The notes under the pieces are model-generated. The model was not told the DNA's origin. It ran no database searches and was given only the letters and a program-made list of their open reading frames with translations. A stretch of DNA of 64,000 nt from Spartobacteria bacterium (GTDB lineage Bacteria; Verrucomicrobiota; Verrucomicrobiia; Chthoniobacterales; UBA10450), in contig PMSN01000003.1 in assembly GCA_003167555.1 (NCBI GenBank), positions 62,001 through 126,000 on the forward strand, read 5' to 3'. Both the position numbers and the translations under genes were made by a program. Shown here piece by piece: positions 27,210 through 35,884 of this stretch. Within the stretch, counting starts at the first letter, position 1. Every line of letters begins with the position of its first letter.

Positions 27210-27226
27210 GGTGCTAGACTTTTCGC

Positions 27227-28372
27227 GTGTTGCTGAAAGCTGCGCGCATATGTCTTTTCCTCGCCGCGGGTGCGGGCAGCCTCCTGGCGAAAGAGCCGCT
27301 GCAAATCCGTGAGAGCACCTTTATTGGCGCCGTCGGATGCAAATCGTCGAGCTGCCATGGCGGCGCAGGCCCGAAACGCAGCCAATACATCACGTGGAGC
27401 CAGCACGATTATCACACGAAGGCTTTTCCCGTGCTGCTCAATGCGCGCTCGGCCCGGATCGCGGAAGGGCTCGGGATCACCGAGGCCCAAACCAGCGCTC
27501 GCTGCACGGTTTGCCATTCGCCTTTGCAATCGGTCGCGGCGAGCCGGCTCGCGGCTACTGCGCGTCCCGATGAAGGCGTCTCGTGCGAAAGCTGTCACGG
27601 CGCCGCCGGCGGCTGGCTGCGCGGTCACACCCGGACCGACTGGACTTACAACATCCGTGTTTCCGCCGGCATGCGCGATCTTCGCAGCCTTTACGTCCGC
27701 GCGAATGCCTGCGTGGCTTGCCATCAAAATGTTCCGGCGGATGTTTTGAAAGCAGGTCATCCCGAATTGTTCTTCGAACTGGATGGTCAATCGATGGCCG
27801 AGCCGAAACATTGGCGCGACGATGAGGAAGCGTGGAGCGGTTTGCGCGAATGGTTGACGGGGCAGGCGGTGGCGTTGCGGGAAATCAGTTGGGCGTTGGT
27901 GAACGAGCCCGGCGACGATTTGGCGAACGCGCGCTGGAACGGTGTGGCCTGGCTTTGCGCGACGGCCGCGTCGGCCAATGGCGCGTGGCCGCAGATGAGC
28001 CCGCCGCCGGGCGCGCCCGGCATTTCCGATTTCACTCAAGCGCAAAAAGAAGCCGATGCGCTCGCGCGCAAGGCGGCCATGTCCAACTGGAGCGAAAGCG
28101 TCGCGCGGACGTTGCTAAGCAGACTCGCGTCCACGGATGCGGAGTTTGCGGCCAAAGGGACTGCGAATCCTGTGCTCGCGCAGCGCGCGAAACGGCTCGT
28201 CCTCGCGCTCGACCGGTTGACGAACGCGCTCAATCCAAATCGCGGCGGGCCGCGGAAGATTGATGCTGAGCTCAATCAGCTTTTTGCGGATGTGAAAACG
28301 CCAGACGCCTTCGATCCGTCTGCCTTCACCGCTCATCTGCAAACTTTCGGCGCCGCGCTGGAGTCAAGGTAG
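27227..28372 (+). CDS. Exported multiheme c-type cytochrome (four heme sites)
   Basis: 381 residues with a signal peptide (LLKAARICLFLAAGAGSLLA). Four heme-attachment sites lie in the N-terminal half: CKSSSCH, which has four rather than two residues between the cysteines, then CTVCH, CESCH and CVACH. Single His residues (SQHDYHTKAF, RGHTRTDW, AGHPELFFEL) are possible distal ligands. It resembles the cytochrome c554 superfamily; the helical C-terminal half has no heme site. The start is GTG. The stop codon TAG lies inside a palindromic repeat. A ResB-like gene follows, so maturation may be local. Confidence 0.85.
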   Translation: MLLKAARICLFLAAGAGSLLAKEPLQIRESTFIGAVGCKSSSCHGGAGPKRSQYITWSQHDYHTKAFPVLLNARSARIAEGLGITEAQTSARCTVCHSPLQSVAASRLAATARPDEGVSCESCHGAAGGWLRGHTRTDWTYNIRVSAGMRDLRSLYVRANACVACHQNVPADVLKAGHPELFFELDGQSMAEPKHWRDDEEAWSGLREWLTGQAVALREISWALVNEPGDDLANARWNGVAWLCATAASANGAWPQMSPPPGAPGISDFTQAQKEADALARKAAMSNWSESVARTLLSRLASTDAEFAAKGTANPVLAQRAKRLVLALDRLTNALNPNRGGPRKIDAELNQLFADVKTPDAFDPSAFTAHLQTFGAALESR

Positions 28373-28453
28373 GGACGCCGCGCTGCGGCGTCCGCGCGCT
28401 GCCTTGGATGCGCGAAGAATTACGACGGACGCCCGCAGCGCGGCGTCCCTACC
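28368..28453. repeat. Palindromic repeat (GGTAGGGACGCCGC family) containing the cytochrome stop codon
   Basis: Arms 28368-28394 and 28426-28453 (GGTAGGGACGCCGCGCTGCG) are near-perfect complements around a 31-base loop. The TAG at 28370-28372 that ends the cytochrome gene belongs to the repeat. Confidence 0.85.
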
Positions 28454-28495
28454 CTTCGAACTCTCGCGTTGATCGTCCCGCACTTCTCGCGGAAA

Positions 28496-30466
28496 ATGTC
28501 CGTCCATCGCATGGCCACCGCTTCCCCGACTTCACGCCCGAGCTGGCAACGCACCCGGCTCTTCCGTTTTTTTTCGTCGCTGAAGCTGGCGGTGGTCTTG
28601 CTCGGCGTTCTGATCATTGGCGCGATCGCGGGCACGCTCTACGAATCGACTTTCGATGCGAAAGTCGCGCGCGCCTATGTCTATGGCGCGTCCTGGTTCA
28701 ATCTCTGGCTCCTTTTTCTCGCGGCGAATCTCACCGTCTCGGCCCTCTCGCGCTGGCCCTGGAAAAAACATCACGTCGCGTTTCTCATCACGCATCTCGG
28801 TATCATCACGCTTCTGGCCGGTTCGCTCATCGGACGGATCTGGGGAATCGAAGGCACGATCACGCTCTTCAAAGGCGAGCCGCCGACCGATCATTTGCTC
28901 GTCGATCAACATCAGCTTCGAGTCCGCGACACCGACGGCCTCGTGAAAGGATACGCGGCGGAATTCATTCATCGGCCGCCCACCCCGCAAAAGCCGTGGG
29001 ACCTCGGCACGCTCGCGGGCCGCGCGCGGCTCAGCATCGTCGACTACGCGCCGGCGATCGAAGGCAAATTGAATCCGAAATCGCTCAAGGCCGGCGGCGT
29101 GCCCGCGCTGCATTTCACCATCGCCACCAAAATGATGGGCCAGCATCTCGAAAGCTGGCTCATGGCGGATGATCGCCAGCACGGCGCGTTCAACATGGGC
29201 CTGGCCACGATCGAGCTGAAACGCGGGACCGCGCCTTCGAACGCCGCCTCGAATTCCGCCGCGGAAACAAAGAGCGGCGGCGAAGTTGAAATAGAGGAAG
29301 CGATCTTTGCCTTCGCGAAAGCGCCCGAGGAGCAGATCGCGCGAGTGGTGAAGGGCGGGAACAGCGGCGCGAAAGTACAGTTGTCTCCGCCGCAAAATGG
29401 AAACAAAGGCAGCGTCGTCGTGAGCATGAACGGAAAAACGTGGACGTTCGATGTCGCGCAAAATCTTGGGAATGACGCGCCGCTCGACGGCACGTCCTTT
29501 ACGTTGCGGATCGATAATTACTGGCCCGATTTTCGAATCGAAAACGGCAAGCCCACTTCATTGAGCGATCAGCCGAATAATCCCGCCGTGGTCGTGACGC
29601 TCCGCGGCAAGGGAGTGCCCGCGACTTCCGCGCCGAAAGCGCATGGCGATACTGCGACGGGCGCGGCGCCAGAAATGCCTGCCGATGGCGAGACGGCTCC
29701 GAATCGTCTCACGCTTTTCATCGCCGATGACGGCAATGTGACCTACGACCTCGCCTCGAGAAAACTCGGGCATTCCACCGGCAAGCTCGAATTGGACAAG
29801 CCGCTCACGACCGGCTGGGCTGATTGGCAATTGACGCTAGACCGTACCATCCCGCACGCGCAGGAATGGATGGATTTTATTCCCGCGAAATCAGCGGCGC
29901 CCACCGCGGAATTGCCCGACGGCGTCCGCGTCCGCGTCGAACAAGGCGCGGAAATTTCCGAGCAATGGATCCCCGCGGGCTGGCAAGTCAGCGTGCCGGT
30001 TTCGACGGCGGAAGTGCAGATCGCGTACGGCTGGAAACAAATCGCGTTGCCGATCGCGCTCGAGCTGGTCGATTTCGAAGTGCAACGCAATGAGGGCAGC
30101 GACAGTCCGGCCGGCTTCAAGAGCACGGTGCGCGTGACCGATCACGAAGGCCGCACCGCCACGGGCCAATGTTGGATGAATAATCCGTTCAGTTATCCCG
30201 GCGAATCGTGGCGGACCTGGACGGGGCTGACTTTCAAAATGTCGCAGGCCTCCTGGAATCCGGACAATCTCGGACAAAGCACGATCCAGATTTTGCGTGA
30301 TCCGGGCTGGCTTCTGAAATGGGTCGGCTCAATCCTGATCGTTTCCGGCATTTTCATGCTTTTTTATCTGAAGGGCTTCCGGCGTCCACCCGCCGCGTCT
30401 CCACCTCGTGCTGCTCTGCGCCCGCGCGTCGAAGCCGAGAAAGCTTTGGTTTCATCCGCGACCTAA
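28496..30466 (+). CDS. ResB-like cytochrome c biogenesis protein
   Basis: 656 residues from the ATG at 28496 (28511 also possible; a TTG at 28469 is unlikely). Three N-terminal transmembrane helices (LAVVLLGVLIIGAIAGTLYE, WLLFLAANLTVSAL, HVAFLITHLGIITLLAG), a long periplasmic domain, and a final helix (LLKWVGSILIVSGIFMLFYL) followed by a basic tail. This is the ResB/Ccs1 layout of system II cytochrome c maturation, which normally needs a CcsA/ResC partner; none is in the window. Adjacent to a multiheme cytochrome. The C-terminal extension is Pro/Arg-rich. Confidence 0.85.
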   Translation: MSVHRMATASPTSRPSWQRTRLFRFFSSLKLAVVLLGVLIIGAIAGTLYESTFDAKVARAYVYGASWFNLWLLFLAANLTVSALSRWPWKKHHVAFLITHLGIITLLAGSLIGRIWGIEGTITLFKGEPPTDHLLVDQHQLRVRDTDGLVKGYAAEFIHRPPTPQKPWDLGTLAGRARLSIVDYAPAIEGKLNPKSLKAGGVPALHFTIATKMMGQHLESWLMADDRQHGAFNMGLATIELKRGTAPSNAASNSAAETKSGGEVEIEEAIFAFAKAPEEQIARVVKGGNSGAKVQLSPPQNGNKGSVVVSMNGKTWTFDVAQNLGNDAPLDGTSFTLRIDNYWPDFRIENGKPTSLSDQPNNPAVVVTLRGKGVPATSAPKAHGDTATGAAPEMPADGETAPNRLTLFIADDGNVTYDLASRKLGHSTGKLELDKPLTTGWADWQLTLDRTIPHAQEWMDFIPAKSAAPTAELPDGVRVRVEQGAEISEQWIPAGWQVSVPVSTAEVQIAYGWKQIALPIALELVDFEVQRNEGSDSPAGFKSTVRVTDHEGRTATGQCWMNNPFSYPGESWRTWTGLTFKMSQASWNPDNLGQSTIQILRDPGWLLKWVGSILIVSGIFMLFYLKGFRRPPAASPPRAALRPRVEAEKALVSSAT

Positions 30467-30477
30467 CGACACGTTTC

Positions 30478-31137
30478 ATGCTGGATCGAAATTTCAATCT
30501 TACAGGATTTGTTTTCTTCCTGATCATCGCCGCCTTGTCCGCTTCGTGCGCTTCGCACCACCACAAGCTCGGCAAGGGCGAGAACTACAAGCCGGGCGGC
30601 ACGTGGGGTTATTTCACTGGTCCGGTCGACACACGCTGGAATGCGGACGGCAGAACCATGACGGTTCTAAGCGAGTTGCGTTACACGGATCCGCAGGGCG
30701 AGGTCTGGATCGCGCCGGCCGGCTCGCAGATCGATGGCGCATCGATTCCGCGCACGCTCTGGTCATTTATGGGTGGACCGTTCGAGGGAAAATATCGGAA
30801 TGCGTCGGTGCTGCACGACGTTGCCTACGATCAAAAAAATCATCCGCCGCAGGAAGCCGATCGGATGTTTTACAACGCGATGCGTTGCAGCGGCGTGAGC
30901 GCGCTCGAAGCCAAGACGATGTATTACGCGCTGCTCCGTTTCGGCCGGCATTGGAAATTTTCGATCAAGAAAGCGAAGCCAGTGCTGCCGGAGTCGACGG
31001 AGCGCGTCCTCGAATCTCAGGGCCCGAGATCCACTGAACTCGGGCCGAATGACGTGAACGCGATCGAACAATGGATCAAGCGAAACGATCCGAGCCTGGA
31101 CCAGATCGAATCACGGGTAGACGCGAAAGGGCGCTAG
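30478..31137 (+). CDS. DUF1353-type lipoprotein
   Basis: 219 residues. The lipobox LSASC at about residue 20-24 after a hydrophobic signal marks it as a lipoprotein. The body has the DUF1353 pattern: IAPAGSQIDGASIPRTLWSF, EGKYRNASVLHDVAYDQ. DUF1353 occurs in phage and bacterial proteins with no settled function. The ATG at 30478 is 11 bases after the ResB-like stop, so the two may be co-transcribed. An in-frame start at 30319 lies inside the ResB-like gene and is rejected. Confidence 0.8.
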   Translation: MLDRNFNLTGFVFFLIIAALSASCASHHHKLGKGENYKPGGTWGYFTGPVDTRWNADGRTMTVLSELRYTDPQGEVWIAPAGSQIDGASIPRTLWSFMGGPFEGKYRNASVLHDVAYDQKNHPPQEADRMFYNAMRCSGVSALEAKTMYYALLRFGRHWKFSIKKAKPVLPESTERVLESQGPRSTELGPNDVNAIEQWIKRNDPSLDQIESRVDAKGR

Positions 31138-31159
31138 ACGTTATTATCGTTTGAGCGCT

Positions 31160-31315
31160 GTCATCCCGAGCCGCGCAGACGGCGAGGGACCTCACGCAGG
31201 CTCACCGGCGCGCTTGCTCGAGTGCCTGGTCGCCCACGGTTTCGACGCGGAAGGGCGCAAGGAAACCAGCATTGCAACTGTGAGGTTCCTCGCCGTCTGC
31301 GCGGCTCGGGATGAC
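31160..31315. repeat. Long palindromic repeat (GTCATCCCGAG family, GCCGCGCAGACGG variant)
   Basis: Arms 31160-31195 and 31280-31315 begin GTCATCCCGAGCCGCGCAGA and are nearly perfect complements; the roughly 84-base centre is unrelated sequence. A second copy with the same arms and a different centre is at 56301-56457. It sits between convergent genes and probably terminates both. Confidence 0.85.
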
Positions 31316-31338
31316 ACCGCTCTATCTTTGTCAGGCAG

Positions 31339-33069
31339 TTAACGAACCTTGCCCGGCCCCCAGAGCGCCCGGCCTGGTTTCGCTCCGGTGTGCTCACCAT
31401 CTTTCAGAACCTGGACGCCATTCACGAACACATGCTTCATCCCGACGGCGTACTGGTGCGGCTTCTCAAACGTGGCCCGGTCCGCGATCGTGGCCGGATC
31501 GAAAACAACCACGTCCGCGAACATTCCTTCCCGGACGAACCCGCGATGATCCAGGCCGAGATTCGTCGCCGGCAATCCGCTCAAGCGTTTCACCGCTTCG
31601 GCGAGCGAAATGATTTTCTCGTCGCGGACATAGCGGCCTAACAAACGCGCGAAATTTCCGTAGGCGCGTGGGTGCGCGTTCGCCTTTAGGAAAACACCTT
31701 CGGGCGCTTGCGAGGCTTCGTCCGAGCCGAACGAGACCCAGGGCTTCGCGATTTCCTTGCGGATGTTTTCTTCCGACATCAGGAAGTAAATCGTGTCGAT
31801 GCGCGATTCGTCTTCGCTGAGCAAATCCATGATCGTCTCGACCGGGTCCTTGCCCCGCAGCTTTGCCACTTCCGCGAGCGACTTGCCGGTGAGCGGCTTC
31901 AATTTCTCCGACTTGAAACCGCAGAGCAAAATCCGATCGGGCGAACCGGCGGCGAGATAAAGGTTTTCCCATTTGTTGGTGGGAGCGCGCACTTCCGCGG
32001 CGATCTTCTCGCGAGTGGCGGGGTCGCGCAGGCGTTTGAAGAGTGCCGGATAACCGCCGTCCTCCGTCCATGGCGGCAGACAAGCGTCGAGGCCGGTGCC
32101 GGCGGCGGGATAGGTGTACATGTCGGCGGTGATTTTGAGACCGGCTTTACGCGCCTCCTCAATTTTCGCGAGCGCGGCCGGGAGCTTCGGCCAGTTCTGC
32201 TCCCCCGCGGCTTTGAGGTGATAAACTTCCGCCGGAATTTTCGCTTCGCGGCTGATGCGAATTAGTTCATCGATCGCCTCGAGTAATTTGTTTCCCTCGC
32301 TTCGCATGTGCGAAATGTATTTGCCCTGATACTTCGCCGCGACTTTGCACAGCTCGATCAACTCCTCCGTCTTCGCGTAGAAGGCCGGCGGGTAAATGAG
32401 CGACGTGCCGATGCCAAGCGCGCCGTCCTCCATCCCGCGCCGGACGAGCTGGCGCATTTCTTCCAATTGTTCCGGCGTCGGCGCCTTGTCTTCGAGGCCG
32501 ATGACGTATTCGCGAATGGTCGTCGCCCCGAGGAACGAAGCAATGTTCGGCGCCACGCCGCGCCGCTCCATGTAGGTGAGGTATTCCGCGAGCGTGTTCC
32601 ACTTGATCTCGAATTTGATGTCGCGTTGCTGCTCCAGCATCCGCGTTTTCATCCGGTCGTTCAGCGGTCCCATCGATTCGCCTTCGCCCATAATCTCGGT
32701 GGTGATGCCTTCCCGGATTTCACTCTGCGAACGGCCATCCTCGATGAGCGATTCGTTCGACCAGGAAAGCATGTTGATGAAACCAGGCGCGACCGCCAGG
32801 CCCTTCGCGTCGATCACGGCCCGCGCGCGATCCGCTGGGAAATCTCCAAGCGCGACGATGCGGTCGCCACGAATGGCGACATCGGTAACGCGAGGTTTTT
32901 CGCCGCTGCCATCGTAGAGGGTGCCGCCTTTGATGAGCACGTCGAACATCTCCGGCGCCGGCTCCACGCCCCGGGCAAGAAAGGGAAGCGCCACGGCCAG
33001 AAAAAGCGCCGAGAGCATCTTCGGAAATTGCCGGCCTAACGAATGCTTTCGGAATGGCATTTCATTCAT
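31339..33069 (-). CDS. Exported D-aminoacylase/N-acyl-D-amino acid deacylase-family amidohydrolase
   Basis: 576 residues with a signal segment (MLSALFLAVALPFLARG). Amidohydrolase of the D-aminoacylase group: DVLIKGGTLYDGSGE, VAPGFIN, YISHMRSEG, EVYHLKAAG, TADMYTYPA, WVSFGSDEASQAPEG and the C-terminal FADVVVFDP. The first metal motif, normally HxH after APGF, reads MLSWSNESL, so those ligands are absent; I recall a subfamily with this LSW-SES form. A nearby MGEGESMGP segment is also typical of it. Whether it still hydrolyses D-amino acid amides is open. Its ATG overlaps the Gre factor stop by 8 bases. Confidence 0.85.
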   Translation of the reverse strand: MNEMPFRKHSLGRQFPKMLSALFLAVALPFLARGVEPAPEMFDVLIKGGTLYDGSGEKPRVTDVAIRGDRIVALGDFPADRARAVIDAKGLAVAPGFINMLSWSNESLIEDGRSQSEIREGITTEIMGEGESMGPLNDRMKTRMLEQQRDIKFEIKWNTLAEYLTYMERRGVAPNIASFLGATTIREYVIGLEDKAPTPEQLEEMRQLVRRGMEDGALGIGTSLIYPPAFYAKTEELIELCKVAAKYQGKYISHMRSEGNKLLEAIDELIRISREAKIPAEVYHLKAAGEQNWPKLPAALAKIEEARKAGLKITADMYTYPAAGTGLDACLPPWTEDGGYPALFKRLRDPATREKIAAEVRAPTNKWENLYLAAGSPDRILLCGFKSEKLKPLTGKSLAEVAKLRGKDPVETIMDLLSEDESRIDTIYFLMSEENIRKEIAKPWVSFGSDEASQAPEGVFLKANAHPRAYGNFARLLGRYVRDEKIISLAEAVKRLSGLPATNLGLDHRGFVREGMFADVVVFDPATIADRATFEKPHQYAVGMKHVFVNGVQVLKDGEHTGAKPGRALWGPGKVR

Positions 33070-33574
33070 AACGAATATCTACAATCTCCAGCGTCTCTTC
33101 CCCAGACGGAAATTTGAAATGAATGCGCTGACCACGTTTGCCATTCACGAGCGCTTTCGCAATGGGCGAGAGCCAGCTGACCCAGCCGCGGTCGAGATCG
33201 ATTTCGTCCACGCCCACGATGCGGTAGCTCACCTCGGCGCCATCGCTTTCGCGCACTTTCACGGTCGCGCCGAACCGCACCACATCCGCTGGACCGGCCG
33301 GAGGCGCGACGACTTCGGCTGATTGCAAACTCTCCTCGAGCTGCATCATTCGCTGGTCGAGCCGGGCCAGTTGCCGCTTCGCGTCCGGATCGTCTTGTGC
33401 GTCCGTGAGTCGTGGCCGCGCGATCTCAACCAACTGCTGAAGTTCCTCGCGCAACTTCTGCGCGCCGGTGGCGGTAATGTAATTCCTTGCGCCTGGCGCC
33501 AGCGCGGAAGTCAGCGGCGGGAGATCGGGAATGTCCGGTCCATCCGTTTCCTCGCGCGTGAACGCTTTGCTCAT
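33062..33574 (-). CDS. Transcript cleavage factor of the GreA/GreB family
   Basis: 170 residues. GreA/GreB factors enter the RNA polymerase secondary channel to rescue stalled complexes. The protein has the coiled-coil part (ITATGAQKLREELQQLVEI, QLARLDQRMMQLEESLQSAE) and the C-terminal FKBP-like part (VRFGATVKVRESDGAEVSYRIVGVDEID, ISPIAKALVNGKRGQRI). A disordered 30-residue N-terminal segment (PDIPDLPPLTSALAPG) precedes the coil. The ATG at 33574 overlaps the GH75 stop (ATGA), and its own stop overlaps the next gene, so the three are translated as a coupled unit. Confidence 0.85.
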   Translation of the reverse strand: MSKAFTREETDGPDIPDLPPLTSALAPGARNYITATGAQKLREELQQLVEIARPRLTDAQDDPDAKRQLARLDQRMMQLEESLQSAEVVAPPAGPADVVRFGATVKVRESDGAEVSYRIVGVDEIDLDRGWVSWLSPIAKALVNGKRGQRIHFKFPSGEETLEIVDIRYE

Positions 33575-34932
33575 GCGCTCGGCGATGGAATCGGAAACGC
33601 GAACGTGGCACTGGGTGACGCTCCCGGTGACGCGGAGGCCGATGGCGTTGCAGTTGGTGACGGCGTCGGTGTCGGCGTTGGCGTCGGTGTCGGCAATGGC
33701 GGAATAATATTTTCCCAATGGTGCAGCGGAACGCTCGCGCCGCCGATTTCCTTCACCAACGCTTCGCTGCGCGCCTGAAGCTTTTCGAGATCGGGAGGCC
33801 CGAATGGCGGGTCGGCCGTGCCGGGAAAGATCAGGTAAGTCACTTTTAGATCGCTCACCGGCCGGTTGTTCGGTGTCGCCAGCGCGTTGATTTCCTTGGC
33901 GATGCGTAAGGATGCTTCGCCGGTTTTGTCTGGCGGACCGACGTCACCGACAATCGCCGGGAAAATGCGATCGCCGAAAATCACCAGGGCGTAGTCGCCC
34001 ACTTTGCCGCCATCCGCTTTGCCCAGGCCCGACGGAATCACGATGTAGGGATCGGTCGCGCCGATCAAAAAGCTGTATTTCTTCATCGACTCGATTTCGT
34101 CGCGGGCCACCGAGATGCCCGCTTTCAAATCGCGTTTGCGCTCCGCGGTCGTGGTCTTGATTGCGAGTTCCCCTTCGTAGCGTTTCAATCTTTCTTCCGT
34201 GGGCGCGAGGTAAGGATTCGGAAGCTGGCTCTTCTTCGGCCACTTGAAACTTGTGAATGGTTTGAAATTTGGAGACGAGCCGGAGCCGGCCGGAAGCCGA
34301 TCGGAGTCGGAGCCATCGGCATCGACGTCCATGTCCGCTTGCAAAAGGACAACGCGCCGATGGCTCTCGGGGTGGCGCAATTGCAGGACCGTCTGGCAAT
34401 CGTAAAAGTTATGGCGCGAAAGGAGTTGATCGAGCCGGACGAGGTTCTCGCGCAAATTTTTCAGCTTGGTGTCGTAGAGTTCCTTGAAGTAGGGCGAGAC
34501 CGATTCCGGCGTGATCATCGCCGCGAGGCCCGGGAGCAGCCGCGGCAATTCCGGACTTACCTTCGCCAGCTCGTCGATTGTTTTATTCGGCGCGGGAACG
34601 CGCGCGTGCAGCTTTAATTCCAAGACATAACTCTGGGGATCGGCGCGCTCATCGGAAGCCGCGCCGCCGGGCGTGGGCTCGACCGCCGCTTGCACGGTGA
34701 TCCCGCTGAAAAGGCGCGCGGTGTCGAGCTTGCCGGTGATGAGAGGCGGCTTGTTCGGCTGCGCGGGCGTGGGCGATTTCTCCGGCGCCTCGATCTCGAT
34801 CGGCTCCTCGGGATTGACCTGAGTGCGGTGCCATTGTTCGAGCGAAATCCAGCGCAGAACAATCGCCGCCAGAACTGCCGAGAGCAGAAGAAGCGCGAAA
34901 AAGCGCAGCGTCCTCACACGAAATTTTCGCAC
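33571..34932 (-). CDS. Glycoside hydrolase family 75-like (chitosanase) exported protein
   Basis: 453 residues. One N-terminal transmembrane or signal helix (FALLLLSAVLAAIVLRW) is followed by a Pro/Glu-rich linker, a middle domain, and a segment GDYALVIFGDRIFPAIVGD followed by VGPPDKTGEASLRIAKEIN that matches the catalytic signature of GH75 fungal-type chitosanases, with the conserved Asp/Glu. A Thr-Pro-Ser-Ala tail (TPTPTPTPTPSPTATPSAS) ends it. It would cleave chitosan; probably periplasmic or surface-bound. The stop overlaps the Gre start. An amidohydrolase follows in the same unit. Confidence 0.8.
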   Translation of the reverse strand: MRKFRVRTLRFFALLLLSAVLAAIVLRWISLEQWHRTQVNPEEPIEIEAPEKSPTPAQPNKPPLITGKLDTARLFSGITVQAAVEPTPGGAASDERADPQSYVLELKLHARVPAPNKTIDELAKVSPELPRLLPGLAAMITPESVSPYFKELYDTKLKNLRENLVRLDQLLSRHNFYDCQTVLQLRHPESHRRVVLLQADMDVDADGSDSDRLPAGSGSSPNFKPFTSFKWPKKSQLPNPYLAPTEERLKRYEGELAIKTTTAERKRDLKAGISVARDEIESMKKYSFLIGATDPYIVIPSGLGKADGGKVGDYALVIFGDRIFPAIVGDVGPPDKTGEASLRIAKEINALATPNNRPVSDLKVTYLIFPGTADPPFGPPDLEKLQARSEALVKEIGGASVPLHHWENIIPPLPTPTPTPTPTPSPTATPSASASPGASPSATFAFPIPSPSA

Positions 34933-34939
34933 GCGGCTG

Positions 34940-35260
34940 TTACTTCTTTATCCAGGCGACGATTGCCACGATGACGCCGAGGATGCTCAAGACCGACATC
35001 AAACCTGCCGGCATCGCCTGGCCCGTTTTGAGAAACGCGGGGACGAATCTGCCCGCGAGCAGGATTGAGATGACGCCCGCCAGGATCAAACCAGCGGCCA
35101 GATTTTGCGGCAACAAAAAGGCCGCCACCAAGAGAAGAATGCCGGAGATCGAGCCGGCGATGATCGACGCGGTGCTGCCGGCTTTCACAAAACCGATCAC
35201 GCCGCCGATGATCGTGAGCAGCCCGAAAATAATGAAATAGATTTTAGCCGGGCCGATCAT
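34940..35260 (-). CDS. TMEM14/UPF0136-type small membrane protein
   Basis: 106 residues with four hydrophobic helices and the Gly-rich pattern GLLTIIGGVIGFVKAGSTAS, SGILLLVAAFLL, GRFVPAFLKTGQAMPAGLM. This matches the TMEM14 family, whose bacterial function is unknown. It is 7 bases from the GH75 gene and may head the same transcript. Confidence 0.82.
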   Translation of the reverse strand: MIGPAKIYFIIFGLLTIIGGVIGFVKAGSTASIIAGSISGILLLVAAFLLPQNLAAGLILAGVISILLAGRFVPAFLKTGQAMPAGLMSVLSILGVIVAIVAWIKK

Positions 35261-35386
35261 CTCTTCGCATTGGTAACCCGGGCCGCTGCTTCTGTCTAGG
35301 CGGCCCGCGCGGCTCGAAGCGGGCCTACCCTGACGAAGAGATGCCGGCGCCGCCGGCCCAGCATGTGAAGGCCGCGGCGCCGGCGA

Positions 35387-35788
35387 TTAGTTGAATGGCG
35401 ACCAGAAGGTATTGTCGGTCACATCCGAAAGCGCGGTCTTCGAGGCTGCGGGAACGGAGGGGAGTGAATCGACGGCCTGAGCGCCATACGCGTTTCCGAG
35501 AATGTCGACTCCCGTCAATTGGAGATTCGTGCCGGCCTTGAGATACCTGGTCCAATCCGTGACCGCCACGGCGGAGCCGGTGCTCTTGTTGTTTTCGATC
35601 GCGTATTGGTCGACCGCCGAGTCGATCAAGCGCAAGTCGTTAATGATCCGGCTGGCTTGCGAGCGTTTCCGCGCGCGGAGGAATCCCGGCACGGCGATGG
35701 CGGCCAGCAAGGCGATGATCGAAACGACGATCATTATTTCCACGAGCGTGAAGCCCTCGTTGAACTTTGCAAAAGCTGATTTCTTCAT
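35387..35788 (-). CDS. Type IV pilin/pseudopilin-like protein
   Basis: 133 residues with a type III leader: after a basic MKKSAFAKFNEG comes the cleavage/methylation motif GFTLVEIMIVVSIIALLAAI, cut after Gly before Phe. The rest is a short pseudopilin globular region (RIINDLRLIDSAVDQYAIEN, common in type II secretion GspG-like and prepilin proteins). No pilus or secretion genes are nearby; the fragment at 15027-15200 is unrelated in sequence beyond the leader. Confidence 0.9.
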   Translation of the reverse strand: MKKSAFAKFNEGFTLVEIMIVVSIIALLAAIAVPGFLRARKRSQASRIINDLRLIDSAVDQYAIENNKSTGSAVAVTDWTRYLKAGTNLQLTGVDILGNAYGAQAVDSLPSVPAASKTALSDVTDNTFWSPFN

Positions 35789-35884
35789 GTCTCCTATTTT
35801 AGCAACCGGGAGACCAAGCGGGACGCGAGCGCGCCGCGTCTTTGTGTAGGGCGCAGTCCTACGCGCTGGCCGCGGGCAAATTAC

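Noticed and set aside
35281-35386. GC-rich inverted segments between the TMEM14-like and pseudopilin genes
   Set aside because: Arms are short and imperfect; not clearly one of the dispersed families.
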